This document shows positions 43,407-51,003 of a DNA stretch of 64,000 nucleotides, in pieces. The stretch's first letter is position 1. The number at the start of each line of letters is the position of its first letter. The stretch is from DASVEE01 sp036380735. Lineage in GTDB: Bacteria > Acidobacteriota > Thermoanaerobaculia > Gp7-AA8. Both the position numbers and the translations under genes were made by a program. The stretch spans positions 1-64,000 of the forward strand of contig DASVEE010000006.1 of the NCBI GenBank assembly GCA_036380735.1, written 5' to 3'. A model generated the notes under the pieces. It was given only the letters and a program-made list of their open reading frames with translations, did no database searches and was not told where the DNA came from.

Positions 43407-45047
43407 TCATTTCCGCGCCAGCGACTCCAATGACGCGAACGCCGCGCGGATCTGCTCATCGGTCAGTTGATCCGCCTGCATCACGCTCTGCACGTGCGGC
43501 GCGTGTGTCTCGATCCACGCGGTCAGCTCCGCCACGACCTTCTCATTGGCCTTGCCGTGCGGCGAGTCGCCGCCGATGGTGTCGCCGACGATGCTCGCCA
43601 GCGAGGGGCGCGGCGCGTTCGCCAGGGCGACCTGCGCGATCTTCGCGCGGTACTCCAGCTCCCACGTTCGATAGCTTTCGCCCGACGCATCGTCGATGGC
43701 GTGACGCCCCTCGTGCAGCAGGATCGAGTAGTGAAACGTATCCGCTTCAATGCGGGCGAGGAACGCTTCGCGTGTCTTCGTCTCCGCCAGCACGCGGTCG
43801 AGATACTGTAGGCGCAGCCGCTTCGACAGCCCTTCGAACGTCGCCGCCTCGCCCTCGGTCCGGTACTTCGCGCGCTCCTCCGCATCGGTGACGCGGATCC
43901 ACTCTTCCAGCGCGTCGTCGGCGTACAACGGGCGCACCTGGTAGATCTCCGTCTTCGTGCCCCAGCCGCCGTCGCCGCTCCGGCCGTCGGTGCGCCACGT
44001 CTGGAAACCGTTCGACACGATGCCGTCCAACGCGATGAAACGCACGGTGGCCCTGTGGCCGTACTGTTCGACGGCGAGCGCGCTGTCCGCGACCTTGTGC
44101 GCGATGTGCGTGTCCGCGAAGCCGCCGGTTTCGCCGAGGATGAGATAGCCGCCGAAGCGCTTGCCCATCTCCACCAGCGCTGCGTCAAAGTCCAGCGCGG
44201 GCCACATCGTCTTCAACTCCGCCGCGAGCGACTTCTTCAGCGCGCGGCCATCCTCGTTGCCGAGGGCGATCTGACGATAATGCTCGTTGGCGATGGACTC
44301 CATGCGCTGCAGCATCGCGGCGTAACGTGCGACCTCCGAGTCCCTCGGAGCCACGAGCGCTGCTTCCTCGAAGAAGCGGATGCCCGCCAGCGCACGTGCG
44401 AGCGCGCCGGCGTCGGGCGCAGTCGCCAGTTGTGCGTAAGCGCTCGCGATCAGTTGCGGCGGGCCGCTGAAAGGGGAGACGTGGTAGTAGCCGTCGATCC
44501 CTTCCATCATCACGGCGCGGTCGCCGGCGAGCAGGCCGGCTCGCGCGAGCAGCCGCGCCGGCTCGAGTCGCGGACCCTCGGCGGCGATGATGCTCCGCAG
44601 GGCGGCCATCGCCGCCCGAAGCCGCTCCGCATTCACCGGGCGCGCGCCGGCCGCTTCTGCGACGATGGCGCGCGCCTGCGCCAGCACCGCGCGCCGCCGC
44701 TCGGCGTTGGTCTTTGCGAGCTTCTCCGCCTCGCGCGCGGCGCTCTCCGCCGCCGCATGCTCGCCGCGCCGCAGGGCGATGCGTGCAAGCTCGAGCTTCG
44801 CGTCGAACGCCTTCTCGGTCTGCAGTAGACGCTCGAGCCGCTTGCGCGCCGCCGCTTCGTCGGCGAACACGCGCCACTCGATGTTCGCCAGCCGTAGCTC
44901 CGCGGCGGGCGTCTTCGCTTGCGCGTACAGCTTCGCCGCGTCGCGGAAGCGCGCGTTGGCGGCGGCTTCGTTGGCGCGCTCGAACGGCGGGCGCGCGTCG
45001 CTGCCGCAGGCAAGGATCAGGAGAAGAGCGGGAAGAAACGTTCGCAT
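43407..45047 (-). CDS. Lipoprotein with TPR-like N-terminus and HExxH metallopeptidase-like motif
   Basis: A 546-residue protein with a lipobox (LLLILACGS, Cys14). Residues 20-300 are Ala-rich helical repeats of TPR/Sel1 type (ARFRDAAKLYAQAKTPAAEL). The C-terminal half has a conserved-looking globular domain with HEGRHAID (His445, Glu446, His449), a zincin signature; GETGGFADTHIAHKVADSAL and ESYRTWELEYRAKIAQVALA may supply other active-site or ligand residues. It therefore looks like an envelope zinc peptidase, although I do not recognise a named family. Longer upstream frames lack coding character, and 45047 opens directly on the signal peptide. Confidence 0.7.
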   Translation of the reverse strand: MRTFLPALLLILACGSDARPPFERANEAAANARFRDAAKLYAQAKTPAAELRLANIEWRVFADEAAARKRLERLLQTEKAFDAKLELARIALRRGEHAAAESAAREAEKLAKTNAERRRAVLAQARAIVAEAAGARPVNAERLRAAMAALRSIIAAEGPRLEPARLLARAGLLAGDRAVMMEGIDGYYHVSPFSGPPQLIASAYAQLATAPDAGALARALAGIRFFEEAALVAPRDSEVARYAAMLQRMESIANEHYRQIALGNEDGRALKKSLAAELKTMWPALDFDAALVEMGKRFGGYLILGETGGFADTHIAHKVADSALAVEQYGHRATVRFIALDGIVSNGFQTWRTDGRSGDGGWGTKTEIYQVRPLYADDALEEWIRVTDAEERAKYRTEGEAATFEGLSKRLRLQYLDRVLAETKTREAFLARIEADTFHYSILLHEGRHAIDDASGESYRTWELEYRAKIAQVALANAPRPSLASIVGDTIGGDSPHGKANEKVVAELTAWIETHAPHVQSVMQADQLTDEQIRAAFASLESLARK

Positions 45048-45109
45048 GGTCCCGAATACGACGCGCGCCGGCGCAGGGTGTGGAACGCGATGAGCCGTCT
45101 GGAACGTGA

Positions 45110-45916
45110 TTAACAGGCGCCGCGCCGATAGGCGGTGGGAGTCACGCCGACGGCGCGCGTGAACGTCCGCGTGAAGTGGCTCTGATCGGCGAACCCCGCC
45201 TCGGCCGCGACCGTTGACAGCGGCACGCCCGCGGCGATCCGCTCCCGGGCGTAAGCGATTCGCAGTTGCCGCACGTACTCGCCGACGGTCGTGCCGGCGT
45301 GCTGCCGGAATCCGCGCGCCAGCGACACCGGGTGCACGTTCACCATCCGCGCAACCTCCGCCAGCGCAATCGTTCCGCGGAAGTCGCGCTCCACGATCGC
45401 GCGGGCCTCCGCCACCCACGACGGCACGCGGCGCTCCACGACCTCGCGGCGCGACAGCAGTCCGAAGAGCTCGAGCATGAGCCCCTCGACGATCAGCGGC
45501 GCGGCCGCATCGCCATGACGCAGCTCCGCGGCCGCACGGCGCCCGATGCTCGCCACGAGCGTGTCCGTGAAGACGCCGCCGCGAGCGAGGACGTGCGACG
45601 CCTCACCGAGCCGGCGCGTGAAGGCAGTGCCGAGGACGATGTTGAGGCAGCGTGCGCGCCGCTCGGCGAAGTCGTCCTCGTGCATCTCGCCGGGCGCGTG
45701 CACGATCAGCGTGCGCGCGGTGCACGTGCGCGTCTCGCCCGGCACGTGCTCCCGGTACGCGCCGTCGAGCACGAACGTCAGGTACGGCTCTTCATGACGG
45801 TGATTCGGCAGAAACGTGCCGCGCGCGTACGCCGTCTCCGACAGCAGCAGATCCGCCCACTCACCCGCCGCGACTGCCCGCCCGAAAAATTCGCCCCGTT
45901 TACGCACGACCGCCAT
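45110..45916 (-). CDS. AraC-family transcriptional regulator
   Basis: A 268-residue protein. The N-terminal half is a cupin-like sensor domain (HRHEEPYLTFVLDGAYREHV, LIVHAPGEMHEDDF). The C-terminal 100 residues hold the two helix-turn-helix motifs: ALAEVARMVNVHPVSLARGF and STVAAEAGFADQSHFTRTFT, then the family end VGVTPTAYRRG. The HxHEE/PGEMH pattern suggests a metal or small-polar-ligand pocket. Target genes are unknown; 62 bp separate its stop from the lipoprotein gene start on the same strand. Confidence 0.93.
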   Translation of the reverse strand: MAVVRKRGEFFGRAVAAGEWADLLLSETAYARGTFLPNHRHEEPYLTFVLDGAYREHVPGETRTCTARTLIVHAPGEMHEDDFAERRARCLNIVLGTAFTRRLGEASHVLARGGVFTDTLVASIGRRAAAELRHGDAAAPLIVEGLMLELFGLLSRREVVERRVPSWVAEARAIVERDFRGTIALAEVARMVNVHPVSLARGFRQHAGTTVGEYVRQLRIAYARERIAAGVPLSTVAAEAGFADQSHFTRTFTRAVGVTPTAYRRGAC

Positions 45917-45952
45917 GGGAGAAGTTTACGGGCTTCGTGGAGGGAAGTTACG

Positions 45953-46101
45953 GGGAGGATCGATAGGACGAATAGGACCAATAGGACGAACAGGACGAAT
46001 AGGACCTATAGGACCGTATGAGATCTGGCGATCTCTGGGCATTTGCTGTCCATGGTGTGTCCCATTGGTCCTATCCGTCGTATTCGTCCTATCCGTCCTA
46101 T
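45953..46101. repeat. Nonamer palindromic element (two arms, longest left arm)
   Basis: Left arm of seven units from GATCGATAGGACGAATAGG; 50-bp centre (AGATCTGGCGATCTCTGGGC); right arm of five units, one of which mutated to GTCGTATTC. It lies between the methyltransferase end and the AraC start, both on the - strand. Confidence 0.92.
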
Positions 46102-46107
46102 CGTGCT

Positions 46108-46851
46108 TTACACCCGTCCCACGCGCGCAAAGATCGGGCACTCGATGCGCCGTCGCGCGGTGGGGTCACCCCATTCCCGTTGCAACTCGGCGACGATCGT
46201 CGCCGTAGCGCGCGTGCCCGTCTGCTCGAAGTAGCGCTGTGAAGCCGACCACGTCTCCATGAACTGCAGCACTTCGTCTAAGTTCCACTGCACCTCCATC
46301 ATGAAAGGCGGCACCGCGAGCTCTTCGAAGGGAAAGGGAAGCGTGGCGTAGCGGTCGTGGACGAGCGCAATGCGCTCGGGCCAGAAGGGACCGAGCACTT
46401 CTTCCTGAAAGCGGTGAACGGCCGGCCCGAGGACCTCGGCCAGGTCCCGCGGTCCGTAGGAGAAGAGCGCGATCGCCGCGCCCGGCTTAGCCACGCGACG
46501 CACCTCGCGATAGAACGGCTCGAGGTCGAACCAGTGCGCCGCCGCGCCGGCCGTGATCAGGTCGACGGAGGAGGCGGGCAACGACACCGCGTGGGCCGGC
46601 TCGGCGCGATACGAGACCCGCTCGTGAGGGACGGCGTGCGCGATCTGATCGGCGCTGGCGTCGGTCGCCACGACGTGGGCGACGTGCTCCGTCAGCGCCA
46701 CCGCCACCTGCCCGTTGCCCGTGCCGGCATCCCAGGCGAGCTCCCCGGCTGGAATGACCGATCCCAGCCACGCGAACAGCGCCTGCGGATAACGCGGCCG
46801 ATAGCGCGCATACGCGTCCGCCTGCGGCGAGAAATGATCCTCGAAGGTCAT
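46108..46851 (-). CDS. Class I SAM-dependent methyltransferase
   Basis: A 247-residue cytoplasmic protein. The start at 46851 gives MTFEDHFSPQADAYARYRPR, a common opening for this family. Motif I is LAWDAGTGNGQVAVALTEH (about 39-57), motif II VVATDASADQI, and the post-motif-IV region DLITAGAAAHWFDLEPFYRE. The AAAHWFD stretch is characteristic of the UbiE/trans-aconitate-methyltransferase-like group acting on small molecules. Substrate unknown. It is divergent from the DUF72 gene, with 71 bp between starts. Confidence 0.9.
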   Translation of the reverse strand: MTFEDHFSPQADAYARYRPRYPQALFAWLGSVIPAGELAWDAGTGNGQVAVALTEHVAHVVATDASADQIAHAVPHERVSYRAEPAHAVSLPASSVDLITAGAAAHWFDLEPFYREVRRVAKPGAAIALFSYGPRDLAEVLGPAVHRFQEEVLGPFWPERIALVHDRYATLPFPFEELAVPPFMMEVQWNLDEVLQFMETWSASQRYFEQTGTRATATIVAELQREWGDPTARRRIECPIFARVGRV

Positions 46852-46922
46852 CGGCGGCAGATGGTACCAGCGTGGTCGCTGGCGCCCCCTCCGCGTGCCA
46901 TTCCGCGTAGCATTGCGCACGC

Positions 46923-47735
46923 ATGGGGATTCTCATCGGCACCCAGGGGTGGAACTACCCCGCGTGGGTGGGGCCGTTCTATCCGCCGGGGACGCGTGCG
47001 GCGGAGTTTCTCGCGACGTACGCCCGCATGTTCCGCGGCGTGGAAGTCGACTCCACGTTCTATGCGGTGCCGGACGTGCGTGCCGTACGTTCCTGGGCCT
47101 CGCGCACGCCGCCGGACTTCACGTTCGCCCTGAAGATGCCGAAGGCCATCACCCACGAGCTGCGGCTGCGCAATGCGCACGACGCGGTGGCCGACTTTCT
47201 CGATCGCGCGCGGGAGCTCGGCCCGAAGCTCGGACCGATCCTGCTGCAGATGGGGCCCGACTTTGGTGCGGATGAATTGCCGGCGGTCGAGCAGTTCCTG
47301 CCGCAACTGCCGCGCGATCTCCAATTCGCGATCGAGCTCCGCGACAGCCGCTGGACGAAGCCCACCGTCGTGCCGATTCTGCTGGAGGCGCTGACGGCTC
47401 ACGGCGTTGCGCTCGCGCTGACGGACGCCCGCTGGATCGCGCGTGAAACGATGCTGTCGCTGCTCGAGCGTCCGACCGCCGCTTTCCACTATGTGCGGTG
47501 GCTCGGACCCGACCGCGCGATCGTCGACTACTCGCAGCTCCAGTTCGACCGTTCGGCGGAGATCGCGGCCTGGGCCGAGGCTTTGAAGCTGGCGGCGCAC
47601 ACGAAGGAGATCTACGGCTTCTTCAACAACCACTACGCCGGCCACAGCCCGGCCAACGCCCGCCAGATGCAACGCCTTTTAGGGCAGCAGCCCGTGGAGC
47701 CCGAAACGTTGCGCGTGCAGCGATCGCTGTTCTGA
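46923..47735 (+). CDS. DUF72 (YecE-like) family protein
   Basis: A 270-residue cytoplasmic protein with the DUF72 signature from the first residues: ILIGTQGWNYPAWVGPFYPP, FRGVEVDSTFYAVPDVRAVR, FTFALKMPKAITHE, GPILLQMGPDF, FAIELRDSRW, and near the C-terminus IYGFFNNHYAGHSPANARQM. The family folds as a TIM barrel. Its biochemical function is not established, although conserved polar residues suggest an enzyme. The gene ends 5 bp before the convergent small membrane protein gene. Confidence 0.93.
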   Translation: MGILIGTQGWNYPAWVGPFYPPGTRAAEFLATYARMFRGVEVDSTFYAVPDVRAVRSWASRTPPDFTFALKMPKAITHELRLRNAHDAVADFLDRARELGPKLGPILLQMGPDFGADELPAVEQFLPQLPRDLQFAIELRDSRWTKPTVVPILLEALTAHGVALALTDARWIARETMLSLLERPTAAFHYVRWLGPDRAIVDYSQLQFDRSAEIAAWAEALKLAAHTKEIYGFFNNHYAGHSPANARQMQRLLGQQPVEPETLRVQRSLF

Positions 47736-47740
47736 GTGCC

Positions 47741-48295
47741 TTACACGAGCGGCACGTTCACGCGCCCGATCCGCTTCTTCCCGATACGCACGCGCATCAC
47801 GAGGCGCGAATCGTGAGGGGAGGTGGGAGGCAGCATCGCGAGGTCCACCGGAATCGTGAGCGTGCCGTCGCCCTGCCGCACGAGCTCCGCCGCTGGAACG
47901 GTGAAGTCGACCGCATCGAACGACGGTGCGGCGACGCTCAAGGTGGCGTCGGCCGGCGCTCCTTCGTAGCTGGTGGCGATGCGGCCGCGCAGCGGTCCGC
48001 CGGCGCGCGCGGGCTCATCGAGGAACAGCCAGATGCTGCCGCCGCCATCATGCCGCCGCATCCAGAGCGCCACACCGGCGAGCGGTAGCGCAATCACGAA
48101 GTACACCCCGATGAGCAGCGGCTTCTGCGAAACCGGCGGCCCGAGGGGACGTTCGGGCGACGACCGAAAGACTCCGCCGCTGCCGCGCGTGTTCACCGAC
48201 TGCACCGTATCCGGCAGCATGATGTAGAGCATCACGAAGATCGCGGTCACGAAGACCAGCACGCGCCAGACAAAGCTTTCGCGCAGATCGTTCAT
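47741..48295 (-). CDS. Small membrane protein of unknown function, two transmembrane helices
   Basis: A 184-residue protein with helices at about 11-27 (RVLVFVTAIFVMLYIML) and 60-78 (LLIGVYFVIALPLAGVALWM), then a soluble beta-rich domain (LRGRIATSYEGAPADATLSV; DSRLVMRVRIGKKRIGRVNV). The C-terminal domain could be an envelope beta-sandwich. No family recognised. The start at 48295 is the first ATG with protein-like sequence; the upstream frame runs through repeat DNA. Confidence 0.7.
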   Translation of the reverse strand: MNDLRESFVWRVLVFVTAIFVMLYIMLPDTVQSVNTRGSGGVFRSSPERPLGPPVSQKPLLIGVYFVIALPLAGVALWMRRHDGGGSIWLFLDEPARAGGPLRGRIATSYEGAPADATLSVAAPSFDAVDFTVPAAELVRQGDGTLTIPVDLAMLPPTSPHDSRLVMRVRIGKKRIGRVNVPLV

Positions 48296-48317
48296 GGGAA
48301 GAATGATCCTACAGCCG

Positions 48318-48372
48318 GGGAACGATACGACGAATGAGACAGATGGGACGGATAGGACCGATAGGACGGGGA
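48318..48372. repeat. Left arm of a split nonamer element
   Basis: It begins with the conserved end GGGGAACGATACGACG and five units to GATAGGACGGGG. The matching right arm is 330 bp away at 48698-48753, with the 105-bp GGGGTCAG elements between. Confidence 0.88.
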
Positions 48373-48388
48373 ACCGCCTCCGCTTGGA

Positions 48389-48494
48389 TGGGGTCAGACC
48401 TCCGCATTTTCCTGTGGGTGCCTTCCGATTGGCGTAAGTCACACGGCGTCAGCCTCTTAGCAGTCCGCCACCAAAACGCAAAGGCCTGACCCCA
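48389..48494. mobile_element. MITE/REP-like element, copy 1 (GGGGTCAG ends)
   Basis: A 106-bp unit from TGGGGTCAGACC to GGCCTGACCCCA, so the ends are near-perfect inverted repeats. Inner landmarks shared with copy 2 are GTGCCTTYCG, TAARYCAC, GTCTTAGC-like and CACCAAARYGCAAAGG. No coding capacity. A plausible substrate of a RAYT-type transposase such as the one at 1-663 (inference). Confidence 0.75.
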
Positions 48495-48525
48495 ATCAGG
48501 GTCCCAATCAGGGTCATCCGCCGGA

Positions 48526-48630
48526 CGGGGTCAGACCTTCGTTGTTTGCGCAGTGCCTTTCGGGTTGACCTAAACCACGCTGCGCCAGCGTCTTAGCCGC
48601 GCAGCACCAAAGTGCAAAGGCCTGACCCCA
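48526..48630. mobile_element. MITE/REP-like element, copy 2, plus abutting palindrome
   Basis: The second, diverged copy runs from CGGGGTCAGACC to GGCCTGACCCCA, in the same orientation as copy 1, 31 bp away. Its right end is followed by TTGGGGTCAGGCCTTTG, so 48615-48648 is a perfect 17-bp palindrome with no spacer. Confidence 0.75.
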
Positions 48631-48697
48631 ATTGGGGTCAGGCCTTTGTTGTTCCTGGGGCCCGATCGAACCTATGGCGCGGCGGGCAGTGCCGCCG

Positions 48698-48753
48698 TCC
48701 TCTCTGTCCTATAGGTCCTATCCGTCCTATCCGTCCTATCGTTCCCCGGTCCC
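48698..48753. repeat. Right arm of the split nonamer element
   Basis: Four to five units (GTCCTATAGGTCCTATCCGT onward) and the conserved end ATCGTTCCCCGG, 5 bp from the stop of the beta-helix gene on the - strand. Confidence 0.88.
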
Positions 48754-48757
48754 TACC

Positions 48758-50881
48758 TCAGTAGCTGACCTTCAACTGATACGTCGTCCGCGTAGACGCG
48801 TACCGCCACACCAGCACGGACACATTCACCGCCGTGCTGCCGGTGTTGGTCCACGACGCCTGGTCCGCGGTGGTCCCGCCGTTCTCGGAGCTCGCCACCT
48901 CGATTCCCGCCGCGTCGTACAGATAGAGGTCGTAGTCCACCGAGAGGCCGTTGAGCAGCGCCGTCACCGTGCTCCCCGCTGGCAGGCTCAGACGGAAGAA
49001 GTCGTTCTGCTGAGATGTGGAGTCGTTGAGGAACGTCCCGGAGATCTGGTTGCAGTTGCCCGAGATCACCTGTGGCGCGGTCATGCTGTTGTTCGGCTCC
49101 ACGTCCGAGATCGCATTGCAGCTTGCCGCCGCGTGGGTGACCTTCAGTTGATACGTCGTGCGCGCGAACGAAGGACTGCGGAAGACGAGGATGTAGACGT
49201 CCATGGCCGAGGAGGTCGTGTTGGTCCAGGAGGCCTGGTCGGGGGTCGTGCCGCCGTTGTAGGAGGAGCCCACCCAGTTGCCTACGGCGTCGTAGATCTC
49301 CAGGTCGTAGTCCACCGTGAGGCCGTCGAGCAGTGCCGTCACCGCGTGGCCGGCCGGCAGGTTGAGGCGGAAGTAGTCGTACTCCTCCTGCAGCGGGGTC
49401 GCGTCGTTAGCGAAGGTCCCGGAGATCTGGTTGCACGTCCCCGAGATCACCTGCGCCGTGGACCCGCTGTCGTTCGGCTCCGCCTCCGCGACGGGATTGC
49501 ACGCCGGGGGCGCGGCCGGCTCCGGCTTGATCGCCTGCGCCAGTGTCCATCCCGGGTTCACGCCACTGCCGGAGTAGGCACCGCGAAACGTGGTGACCCG
49601 CGACGTGCCGTTGAAATCACGGTTGTAGTCCAGCAGGCCGGAGAAGTTGGTGTAGTCGATCGCGGTGCCCTGAAGCTGCCCCGTCTTCGGATAGAGGTCG
49701 AGGCCTGCTCCCAACGCCGCCGTCGGATTGTTGAGATACGTCGAGGCCGCGCTGTAGCTTCCCGTCACGTTGTTGCTCTGCGTCCCGCCGGTCAGCGGCG
49801 TGGAGGCGAAGACGGCGTTGCCGACGACGCGCTGCGTATAGGTCGTGTCGGCGCTCGTGATGGAGATGCCGGTGTTGTTCGCCAGCACCGTGTTGTTGAA
49901 GATGTCGAGCCGCCGCGGCACGCTGTTCTGCGCCTGGAACCGCACGGCCGTGCCGGTGCGATTCACGAAGAGGTTGTCGTGGAGGGCGACGTTGCCTTCA
50001 CCCTGGAAGAGCGACTCATAGGGGTTGAGGTAGAAGAGGTTCCCGTAGACCTGGTAGATGTCCGTGGAGCCGGCGCCGGAGAGCGGCCAGTGGCCGACCA
50101 GGACGTTCGGCCGCACGTCGAGGCCGGAGACCGAGCCCGTCTCCTTGCTGAACACGTTGTGGCGGATGATCGTCGTGCCCGTCGACGGCGCGCCCACCCC
50201 GGTGCTGCGGCTGAGCTGGTGCTTGAACTGGGCGTTGTAGCCGATCGTGTTGTAGACGAGGTTGTGCTCGACCAGCGAGTTCGAGAAATCGTAGCCGCCG
50301 GTCGAGTCGCCGAAGTACATCCCCGTGCCGGCGGCGGAGATCGTCGTATGGCGGACGACCCAGTTCCAGGCCGGGGCCTTGGTGCTGATGCCGACGCGCT
50401 GCTGATTCGGGTTGAAGTTCGTGATGTTCAGCCGCTCGATCAGGATGTGATGCACGGACACCGCGCTCGCCTCCGCCTTCACGCCGTCCCCCGCCTTGTC
50501 CAGGCCGTCGAGCGAGAGGTTGCGGATGGCGATGTAGCTCGAGTCCTTGAGGCTGATCACGTTCCAGCTGTCACTGCCGGTGAAGAGAGCAGGCGAGCCG
50601 CTCGCCGGCCCCTCGAAGACGATGCATTTACCGGCCTGCCCGTTCTTGCCATGGATGGGCAGGCCCTGCGTGTACGTGCCGGCGGCGAGCAGGAGCCGGT
50701 CGCCCGGGATCAGTCCCGCGATCAGCGACCGGTAGTTGGAAGGTGTTGCGTTGATGGTTCTCAGCGGCGCTGCACCATTGCAGCCGCTCAGCGTGTCGGC
50801 GAGTGTCTGGGCCTGCGTCGCCGCGGCGGCGCAGAAAAGAAGCGTGGTCAGTGCAATCCGGGACACAGCTTTCCTCAGCAT
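48758..50881 (-). CDS. Secreted beta-helix protein with two PPC domains (tandem paralogue A)
   Basis: A 707-residue protein. The start at 50881 has GAGAGGA upstream and a signal peptide MLRKAVSRIALTTLLFCAAA. Residues 35-470 form a right-handed parallel beta-helix with Asn-rich rungs (IRNLSLDGLDKAGDGVKAEA, ISTKAPAWNWVVRHTTISAA, VYGNLFYLNPYESLFQGEGN, LDIFNNTVLANNTGISITSA). The C-terminus has two prepeptidase C-terminal-type domains (EPNDSGSTAQVISG ... DYFRLNLPAGHAVTALLDGL ... DYDLEIYDAVGNWVGSSYNG, and a second starting VEPNNSMTAPQVISG), each about 110 residues. Beta-helix proteins of this type are often polysaccharide lyases or hydrolases; no catalytic residues can be named. Very similar to the gene at 51004. 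Confidence 0.85.
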   Translation of the reverse strand: MLRKAVSRIALTTLLFCAAAATQAQTLADTLSGCNGAAPLRTINATPSNYRSLIAGLIPGDRLLLAAGTYTQGLPIHGKNGQAGKCIVFEGPASGSPALFTGSDSWNVISLKDSSYIAIRNLSLDGLDKAGDGVKAEASAVSVHHILIERLNITNFNPNQQRVGISTKAPAWNWVVRHTTISAAGTGMYFGDSTGGYDFSNSLVEHNLVYNTIGYNAQFKHQLSRSTGVGAPSTGTTIIRHNVFSKETGSVSGLDVRPNVLVGHWPLSGAGSTDIYQVYGNLFYLNPYESLFQGEGNVALHDNLFVNRTGTAVRFQAQNSVPRRLDIFNNTVLANNTGISITSADTTYTQRVVGNAVFASTPLTGGTQSNNVTGSYSAASTYLNNPTAALGAGLDLYPKTGQLQGTAIDYTNFSGLLDYNRDFNGTSRVTTFRGAYSGSGVNPGWTLAQAIKPEPAAPPACNPVAEAEPNDSGSTAQVISGTCNQISGTFANDATPLQEEYDYFRLNLPAGHAVTALLDGLTVDYDLEIYDAVGNWVGSSYNGGTTPDQASWTNTTSSAMDVYILVFRSPSFARTTYQLKVTHAAASCNAISDVEPNNSMTAPQVISGNCNQISGTFLNDSTSQQNDFFRLSLPAGSTVTALLNGLSVDYDLYLYDAAGIEVASSENGGTTADQASWTNTGSTAVNVSVLVWRYASTRTTYQLKVSY

Positions 50882-50927
50882 GGAATCATTCCTCTCTTGG
50901 CAGCTACGCGTCTCGTGCAACAGCGAG

Positions 50928-50997
50928 ACGAATGGGACAGATACTTCATCTGTCCCATCCGTCCCATTCGTCCTATAGGTCCTATCGTTCCCCGGGC
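50928..50997. repeat. Nonamer element (short left arm, right arm)
   Basis: The left arm is reduced to GCGAGACGAATGGGACAGAT; the right arm has five units with the conserved end ATCGTTCCCCGG. It follows the stop of paralogue B exactly as the arm at 48698-48753 follows paralogue A, so the element was part of the duplicated segment or was inserted at the same site. Confidence 0.87.
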
Positions 50998-51003
50998 CTC
51001 ACC

